A stretch of DNA of 64,000 bases from CAG-170 sp022779365 (GTDB taxonomy: Bacteria; Bacillota; Clostridia; Oscillospirales; Oscillospiraceae), in contig JALFSI010000015.1 in the NCBI GenBank assembly GCA_022779365.1, forward strand, positions 41,665 to 105,664, written 5' to 3'. Of the stretch, positions 59,282 to 64,000 are shown in pieces (position 1 is the stretch's first letter; the number at the start of each line of letters is the position of its first letter). A program made the position numbers and the translations under genes. Below the pieces are notes generated by a model. The model worked only from the letters and a program-made list of their open reading frames with translations. It did not search any database and was not told where the DNA came from.

Positions 59282-60172
59282 TTATTTGCGATACTCGCGA
59301 ATCACATACTGCACAAAGCCCGCCTCAATATCGGTCATCGCGTACTGCGGATTGTAAACGAGCGCGTCCTGATACACCACCGTATTGTCCTCGCACGGTC
59401 TCTGAATCAAGCCCCACCGCTGGAGGTACTGCTCCGGCATCGGCGGCAACCAGGTATACACGCCCCAGATGGTCTGCAAAAGCTGGAGCTGCGCCATGCG
59501 GTCCACGGTGTAGATCGTGCGGCATGCCGCGTCCTCCGTGCGCACGCGCGGGCGCTGTGCGTCGCCGTGGATGATCTGCGGGTACTCCGCCAGATCCTCC
59601 ATATGGATCGTCTCCCGCCGCGCAAGCGGGTGGTCGCGCGGCAGCACCAGTTCGTATTTGAACCGCCCCAGCACCTGAAAGCTGAACTCCCGCTCCGCCG
59701 TCTGCTCGTCAAAATAGTCCAGATATTCCGAGCGGAAGCGCAAAACGCCCAGCTCCGCCTCGCCCACGGTCAGCCTTTGCAGCGCCTGCCGCGCGTGGCA
59801 CTCACGGATGGTCACCTCCAGCTCACCCGGGGACGCGAGCGACGCCAGATACTCCGCCGCCAGATCGAACAGCCGCGCCGAGCGCGGCAGGCATACGCGC
59901 AGGCGGCTGCGCACGGCATGACGCGGACCGAGCGCCTCGATATATTCCATCTCGCGCAGAACGCCGCGCGCGTGCAGCAGGAATTTCGCCCCGCGCTCCG
60001 TGGGGCGCACGCCGCGGCTCGTCCGCTCAAAAATGCGGAAGCCCAGCGTCTTTTCCAGATCGTGCAGGATACGGCTGAGATTCGGCTGCCCGATGAATAG
60101 GTTTTCCGCCGCCTGTGAGATCGACCGCGTGCGTTCGATCTCTACAACGTACTGTAAATGCTGCGTATTCAT
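59282..60172 (-). CDS. LysR family transcriptional regulator
   Basis: DNA-binding regulator of 296 residues with N-terminal winged HTH (residues 1-60; SISQAAENLFIGQPNLSRILHDLEKTLGFRIFER is the core, shown here only by its ends: SISQAAENLF to FRIFER) and an effector-binding domain from about 90. It is encoded in the same direction as, and immediately upstream of, the dehydrogenase-fumC-hdr-flx-frd run, with a dyad in between. It is therefore the likely regulator of that run; the effector may be a C4-acid. Confidence 0.9.
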   Translation of the reverse strand: MNTQHLQYVVEIERTRSISQAAENLFIGQPNLSRILHDLEKTLGFRIFERTSRGVRPTERGAKFLLHARGVLREMEYIEALGPRHAVRSRLRVCLPRSARLFDLAAEYLASLASPGELEVTIRECHARQALQRLTVGEAELGVLRFRSEYLDYFDEQTAEREFSFQVLGRFKYELVLPRDHPLARRETIHMEDLAEYPQIIHGDAQRPRVRTEDAACRTIYTVDRMAQLQLLQTIWGVYTWLPPMPEQYLQRWGLIQRPCEDNTVVYQDALVYNPQYAMTDIEAGFVQYVIREYRK

Positions 60173-60331
60173 GTCCGCTTCGCTCCATTTCCGGCGTTGC
60201 GCGCCCTTTTTTCACAGTGATTATATATCATTTCGCGCATATCCGCAAGTGAAATAAAATGGATTTAGGATGCCGCGCAGCAGGTGTGCAGGATGCAAAA
60301 GCAAAAAAAGTCGGGATATGCCACAAAATCC

Positions 60332-60359
60332 TTGCCATTTCGCCGCCGCTTAGTATAAT
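60332..60359 (+). promoter_or_regulatory. promoter of the AraC-type regulator gene
   Basis: TTGCCA (60332-60337), 16-base spacer, TATAAT (60354-60359), 35 bases before the ATG. It is divergent from the LysR gene. Confidence 0.65.
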
Positions 60360-60393
60360 CAAAAGCAGAAACACCGAACAGGAGGGCGCGCAC

Positions 60394-61284
60394 ATGGATG
60401 TGCCGGTCATGACCGTCGAGCAGTTTTTTAAGCCGGGAGAGCATTTTCATATGCAGGTCTCCACGGATTTCCCGGATTTTGTGGGCGTTGCCCACCGGCA
60501 TGAGTATATCGAGGTCGTCTATGTCCTCTCCGGCGCGGCGACGCACGTTGTGGAGGACAAGTCCTCTCCCGCGCGGCAGGGCGACCTGTTTCTTATCAAC
60601 GTCGGCACGATGCACAAATTCTGCCCCAGCCGCCGCACGGCAGAGCCGTTTGTGGTGTACGATCTGATGTTCACGCCGGAATTTTTTGATTTGTCGCTTG
60701 CCGGAAGCCGCGCTATCGAGGCGCTGAGCGGCTCGTTCATGTTCCGCTCGCTGCTGGGCACGCGGCGCGGCAAGGACGCGAGCTTCGGCATCTCCGGCGA
60801 CCTTTACACCACGTTCAGCGAGCTTTTTCACAAGATGTATTACGAATACCGCAACCAGCACCCCGGCTATATGGAGATCATCCGCGCATACCTTTTGCAG
60901 GTCCTCATCACGGCGATCCGCCTGTCGGATGCCGCCGAAAAAAAGCGCGGCGCGCCGGGCAAAAAGCAGGCGGTACAGAGCGTCATCGCCAGCATCGAGC
61001 AGCACTGCGGCGAGGAGCTGAGCGTGCAGGCGCTGGCGGATGAAGTGCACCTGAACCCCGACTATCTGGGGCGCATTTTCCGCGAGGCGACCGGCGAGAC
61101 CATCACCGCCCGCATCCAAAAGGTGCGCATTCGCCGCGTGTGCGAGCTGCTTGCCGCGACGCAGCGCACCGTCGCGGACATCGCCCTCGCGTGCGGCTTC
61201 GGCGACGTGAAATTTTTCTACACCGTGTTCAAAAAGCACACCGGGATGCTCCCCGGCGACTACCGCCGCACGCACCAGAAATGA
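60394..61284 (+). CDS. AraC family transcriptional regulator
   Basis: A 296-residue regulator with an N-terminal cupin-like sensing domain (about 10-150; AHRHEYIEVVYVLSGAATH) and a C-terminal double HTH (about 195-290; VHLNPDYLGRIFREATGETI and DIALACGFGDVKFFYTVFKK). AGGAGG lies 8 bases before the ATG at 60394. The frame upstream to 60259 lacks a start signal. The next genes on the strand (M24 and LmbE) are possible targets. Confidence 0.9.
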   Translation: MDVPVMTVEQFFKPGEHFHMQVSTDFPDFVGVAHRHEYIEVVYVLSGAATHVVEDKSSPARQGDLFLINVGTMHKFCPSRRTAEPFVVYDLMFTPEFFDLSLAGSRAIEALSGSFMFRSLLGTRRGKDASFGISGDLYTTFSELFHKMYYEYRNQHPGYMEIIRAYLLQVLITAIRLSDAAEKKRGAPGKKQAVQSVIASIEQHCGEELSVQALADEVHLNPDYLGRIFREATGETITARIQKVRIRRVCELLAATQRTVADIALACGFGDVKFFYTVFKKHTGMLPGDYRRTHQK

Positions 61285-61320
61285 GCGTCTGCCGCCGCAG
61301 TTCTCACGATCGTTATTCAA

Positions 61321-61540
61321 AAGCCTCGCAGAGTTTTGCGCCCGCAGGCGCAAAATAAAATGCAGATCATTTTTGCCGGCGGCGTGTACGTCGGCAAAAA
61401 TTCTGCTCAGCCTGCAAGTGCGGAATTTTTGCGCTCGCGCAAAAATTATGCACGCAGCCGGCTGCAAGCCCGTTCAAACGGAAACCCAGCGAAGCGGTTT
61501 TCGTTTGAGAGCGTTTCAAAAACACTTTTTTGAAACGCTC
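61321..61540 (-). repeat. modular palindromic repeat, family A, copy 4 (inverted)
   Basis: Same modules as copy 3 in reverse order: CCTCGCAGAGTTTTGCGCCC hairpin, TTTTTGCCGGCG..CGTCGGCAAAAA hairpin, TTTTTGCGC/GCGCAAAAA hairpin, TCAAACG..CGTTTGA hairpin and a final GAGCGTTTCA/TGAAACGCTC hairpin (61508-61540). It occupies most of the 370-base gap between the AraC and M24 genes; the rest shows only a TAGAAT at 61600 that might be a -10. Confidence 0.8.
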
Positions 61541-61656
61541 ATAGGTCGGAATCCACCATATCCCGGTAGCAATTGACCAATGCGAAATTCTCCGAAGCGG
61601 GCTAGAATGGTATTCGTAAAAAATCAACAAGCCATTTTCCGAAAAAGGAGGGTACT

Positions 61657-63006
61657 ATGTTCAACATTCACGAATGGAACAAGCAGGCGAACATCGTCGC
61701 TGACATCCTCGCCCGCGCGCCGAAGATCGACAAGACGCTGCGTGTCGGCACGGAGGAATTTAGACGCCGCCAGAAGGCTGTTTATCAGGCGCTCGCCGCG
61801 GCGGGCTATGACGGCGGCATCGTCTATTCTGACGAGCACTATCACGGCGACGTGCCGTATCTCGGCGGCAACACCAACATCTCCGTTGAGCCTGTGGCGG
61901 GCATCGTCGGCAAAAACGGCTTTGCCATTCTGGCGGGTCTGGAGGGCTGCTACGTCGCCGAGCAGCTCTCGCCGCGCTCCGGCTGCCGCGTCGGGCGCGT
62001 GGAGATGCTGAAGCTGGCGGATGAAGAATACCCCGTGGAGGCCGACCGCATCGAGGACGTGGTCGAGGACATCTGCGGCGGCAAGCCGAAAGCACTGGCG
62101 CTGCTCACACCGCGCGCGGTCATGCCGCTGAGCGTTTTTGAGTGGTTCGAGGGCTACGTCGGCAAGGGGAATCTGCGCGACGCGCAGGAACTCTACTTCA
62201 AGATCAAATATGAAAAATCCGACATTGAAATGGCGCTCACCCGGCAGGCGGCAAAGGTCTCCGACGTGATGGTCGAGGCAATGCTCGCCGTGATGAAGCC
62301 CGGGATGCTCCAGACGCAGGTCGCGCAATGGGGCTACGCCGTCGCCAGTGAGCTGGGCGTGGAGGAGCACGGCTTTGATGTCATGGTCACGAGCGGCGAG
62401 GACAACCGCTCGCTTGTCGGCAAGGCGCTCAACCATGTGATCCGCGAGGGCGATTTTGTCCATGTGGGCGTAGGACCTGCGATGGACGGTCTGACCGCCT
62501 GCGAGCGGTGCAGCGTCGTATGCACCGGTCCGAACGGGCAGCTCACCGAGGCGCAGAAATACTGGCTGGATTTTGTGGACGAGGCGTACAAGGTCGGTCT
62601 GGACGCGTACATCCACGTCGCCGAAAATGACCTCCCCGCGCGCCTTCAGGAGCAGGCGCTGGTGGACTACTTTGAAAGCCGCCGCGACGAGGTCAGCCGC
62701 CGCATCGGCAAGCCCATCGACCTTGCCATGCTCAAGCCCTACACCGGCACGCACAACTCCGGCTACACCGAGTGTCAGGAGTTCTACGGCGCGATCACGC
62801 TGAACTCCGACGCGCCGCTCGGCAACCAGATCGTCATGATGCTGGACGTCGCCGCGCGCGGCTTCGGCAGCACCTGGAATGACGTGGTCATCCCCGAATT
62901 TGACTATGTGCTCGTCGAAAAAACGCTGGGCAAGTTCGGTCGCCATGTGGAGGTGTTCAACGACCTGCCCATCCGCCTACAGCACTTGGTCGGCGCGGGC
63001 TATTAA
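61657..63006 (+). CDS. M24 (creatinase/prolidase fold) family protein with degenerate metal site
   Basis: A 449-residue protein with an N-terminal creatinase-N-like domain (about 1-200) and a pita-bread M24 domain (about 205-449; EKSDIEMALTRQAAKVSDVM, VMVTSGEDNRSLVG, GTHNSGYTE). In metallo-M24 enzymes five ligands (D, D, H, E, E) are needed. Here the DxG...SD segment reads FVHVGVGPAMDGLTACER, and the two Glu segments read MMLDVAAR and PEFDYVLV, so most ligands are replaced while the His remains. It may work without metal, like creatinase, or bind without catalysis. AAGGAGGG lies 5 bases before the ATG. It forms an operon with the LmbE-like gene. Confidence 0.8.
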   Translation: MFNIHEWNKQANIVADILARAPKIDKTLRVGTEEFRRRQKAVYQALAAAGYDGGIVYSDEHYHGDVPYLGGNTNISVEPVAGIVGKNGFAILAGLEGCYVAEQLSPRSGCRVGRVEMLKLADEEYPVEADRIEDVVEDICGGKPKALALLTPRAVMPLSVFEWFEGYVGKGNLRDAQELYFKIKYEKSDIEMALTRQAAKVSDVMVEAMLAVMKPGMLQTQVAQWGYAVASELGVEEHGFDVMVTSGEDNRSLVGKALNHVIREGDFVHVGVGPAMDGLTACERCSVVCTGPNGQLTEAQKYWLDFVDEAYKVGLDAYIHVAENDLPARLQEQALVDYFESRRDEVSRRIGKPIDLAMLKPYTGTHNSGYTECQEFYGAITLNSDAPLGNQIVMMLDVAARGFGSTWNDVVIPEFDYVLVEKTLGKFGRHVEVFNDLPIRLQHLVGAGY

Positions 63007-63017
63007 GAGGTGTACAT

Positions 63018-63863
63018 ATGAAATTTACTTACTGCAATACGGACACAAAGGCTGTTTCCAAGGACATCGGCGTGCTCTTCCCCGGCTTCGGCGAAAATGA
63101 GGTGCTGGCGGTCATGAGCCCGCACGACGATGACGCGATTTTGGGCGCGGGCTACGCGATGCTCGCGGCGCAGCAGGCAGGCGCGGAGGTGTATGTGGTG
63201 ATCTTCTGCCGCGGCGACGCGGGCTACAGCACCGTGGCAGAAAAGGCAAGCATCGAAGAGGTGCGCACGCGCGAGACCTTCGACTGCTACGCGCGTCTGG
63301 GCGTGCCCGCCGACCACATCCTGCGCATGAATTTCCCCGATTTTTCCGCCTACGGGCACATCGGCTGGGAAAAGGCGGACGGAAAGCCGGGTGATATGCC
63401 GCGGATGCTGCGCTTTTTGCGCGAGAAAAAGGTCACGCGCGTGATGATCCCCAACCACTATCATGAGCACATCGACCATCTGGCGACGTACATGATGGCG
63501 AGCTTTGACGTGCCGCAGGCGGGCGACGCCGCGCTGGTCGATCACGGCACGCCGCACGCCGTGCGCTCGACGCTCCAGTATTCCGTCTGGGCGGATTTTG
63601 ACCCCGAGGACGCGATGGTACACGGGCGCAGCAGCGCGCTGCGCGCCAACCGCATTCTTGTCGCCACCCCCGCCGTGGAGGAGCACATCGACGACGCCAT
63701 CCGCGCCTATGTCTCGCAGGAGAAGATCATCGAAAACCTTGTGGCGACCCGCCGTGAGCGCCAGACCGCCAGCGGCACATTTGTCGAGCCGTACATCGCC
63801 TTCGACTGCCGCCCCAAGATCAATTTGAGACCCTACATCGACTGGGTCAATCAGTACCTCTAA
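63018..63863 (+). CDS. PIG-L/LmbE family deacetylase
   Basis: Predicted zinc-dependent N-deacetylase acting on an N-acetylated sugar or similar small molecule, 281 residues. The family zinc motif appears as SPHDDDAILGAG near residue 34, with the second site NHYHEHIDH near 152. GAGG lies 8 bases before the ATG, and it follows the M24 gene by 11 bases. The paired hydrolase-like genes suggest a small catabolic or detoxification step; the substrate is unknown. Confidence 0.85.
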   Translation: MKFTYCNTDTKAVSKDIGVLFPGFGENEVLAVMSPHDDDAILGAGYAMLAAQQAGAEVYVVIFCRGDAGYSTVAEKASIEEVRTRETFDCYARLGVPADHILRMNFPDFSAYGHIGWEKADGKPGDMPRMLRFLREKKVTRVMIPNHYHEHIDHLATYMMASFDVPQAGDAALVDHGTPHAVRSTLQYSVWADFDPEDAMVHGRSSALRANRILVATPAVEEHIDDAIRAYVSQEKIIENLVATRRERQTASGTFVEPYIAFDCRPKINLRPYIDWVNQYL

Positions 63864-64000
63864 TACTGATTCTTGATTAAAATATTGAATCAAGAATCCC
63901 GTGTGCTACGCACACTCGCATCGTGCGAATGCACGCTGCGCCGTCTCATGCAGAATCTGACGCGCCGTTGGCGCTATAAAAAGCTCTTCAAGCTTTTTAA
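63862..64000. repeat. hairpin-array element, family B, copy 2 (runs off the window)
   Basis: Begins TAATACTGATTCTTG, matching the inverted end of copy 1. Hairpins at 63868-63898, 63901-63915, 63916-63928, 63962-63974 and 63978-63998, with the shared CGTCTCAT at 63942-63949. The first hairpin also serves as a terminator-like end for the LmbE gene. Confidence 0.65.

Noticed and set aside
61336..61576. Similar short ORFs in the family A repeats (MRPQAQNK... and related frames)
   Set aside because: The similarity among these ORFs comes from the repeated hairpin DNA and from the absence of stop codons in it. There is no consistent start signal, and they are not supported as genes.

Overview
The window looks like a chromosome segment of a high-GC, endospore-forming, strictly anaerobic Firmicute of the Oscillospiraceae type (Oscillibacter / Dysosmobacter / Intestinimonas-like gut clostridia). 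The reasons are a Gram-positive-type spc operon (zinc-type S14, adenylate kinase with a zinc lid, SecY-adk-map-KOW-infA order), a SpoVAC homologue, a surface protein with three SLH domains, strong AGGAGG ribosome binding sites, and intergenic palindromic repeats typical of that group. I see no rRNA, tRNA, CRISPR array, transposase or prophage gene.

Layout. 1-8.5 kb holds a nucleoside acquisition block: adenosine deaminase on the minus strand, and on the plus strand a BMP-type lipoprotein, a double ATPase, two permeases and two tandem nucleoside hydrolases. 8.7-16.6 kb holds one 2,522-residue minus-strand surface protein (GLUG blocks, InlB-type repeat, a DUF4430/transcobalamin-C-like domain, SLH) preceded by a well-formed cobalamin riboswitch and an intrinsic terminator. 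16.7-22.7 kb holds a minus-strand run of ddl, DUF1934, nucleoside phosphorylase and flavin reductase, a small divergent hypothetical, an AEC transporter, ribokinase and a solitary spoVAC. 22.8-38.9 kb is the S10-spc-alpha ribosomal superoperon on the minus strand, with unusually long structured spacers between rpsJ/rplC and rpsN/rpsH. Its promoter is nested in the terminator of the upstream proS. 40.6-46.4 kb holds a small conserved-looking ORF, a CNNM/CorC-type transporter with a candidate leader peptide, L-serine dehydratase, truA, a zinc-finger protein and an L,D-transpeptidase. 46.7-60.2 kb is the centrepiece (below). 60.4-63.9 kb holds an AraC regulator, a degenerate M24 protein and a LmbE-type deacetylase.

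The centrepiece is one minus-strand gene run, LysR regulator then malate/lactate-type dehydrogenase, fumC, hdrB, hdrC, hdrA, flxD, flxC, flxB, flxA, a short fumarate-reductase iron-sulfur subunit, a soluble fumarate-reductase-type flavoprotein, and an AspT-like exchanger. Genes from hdrB to flxA overlap or nearly touch. Read together they suggest that oxaloacetate is taken to malate, fumarate and succinate, while NADH (FlxA) feeds an HdrA-centred flavin-bifurcating complex whose high-potential branch ends at HdrB and/or fumarate and whose low-potential branch would reduce ferredoxin. No membrane anchor for the fumarate reductase is present, so the complex looks cytoplasmic. The parts are known families; the coupling of Flx-Hdr to a soluble fumarate reductase is my inference from gene order.

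Repeats: at least four families of hairpin-rich intergenic elements are present. One has four copies built from shared modules, one has conserved ends and core but different stem sequences, and one has 10-bp terminal inverted repeats.
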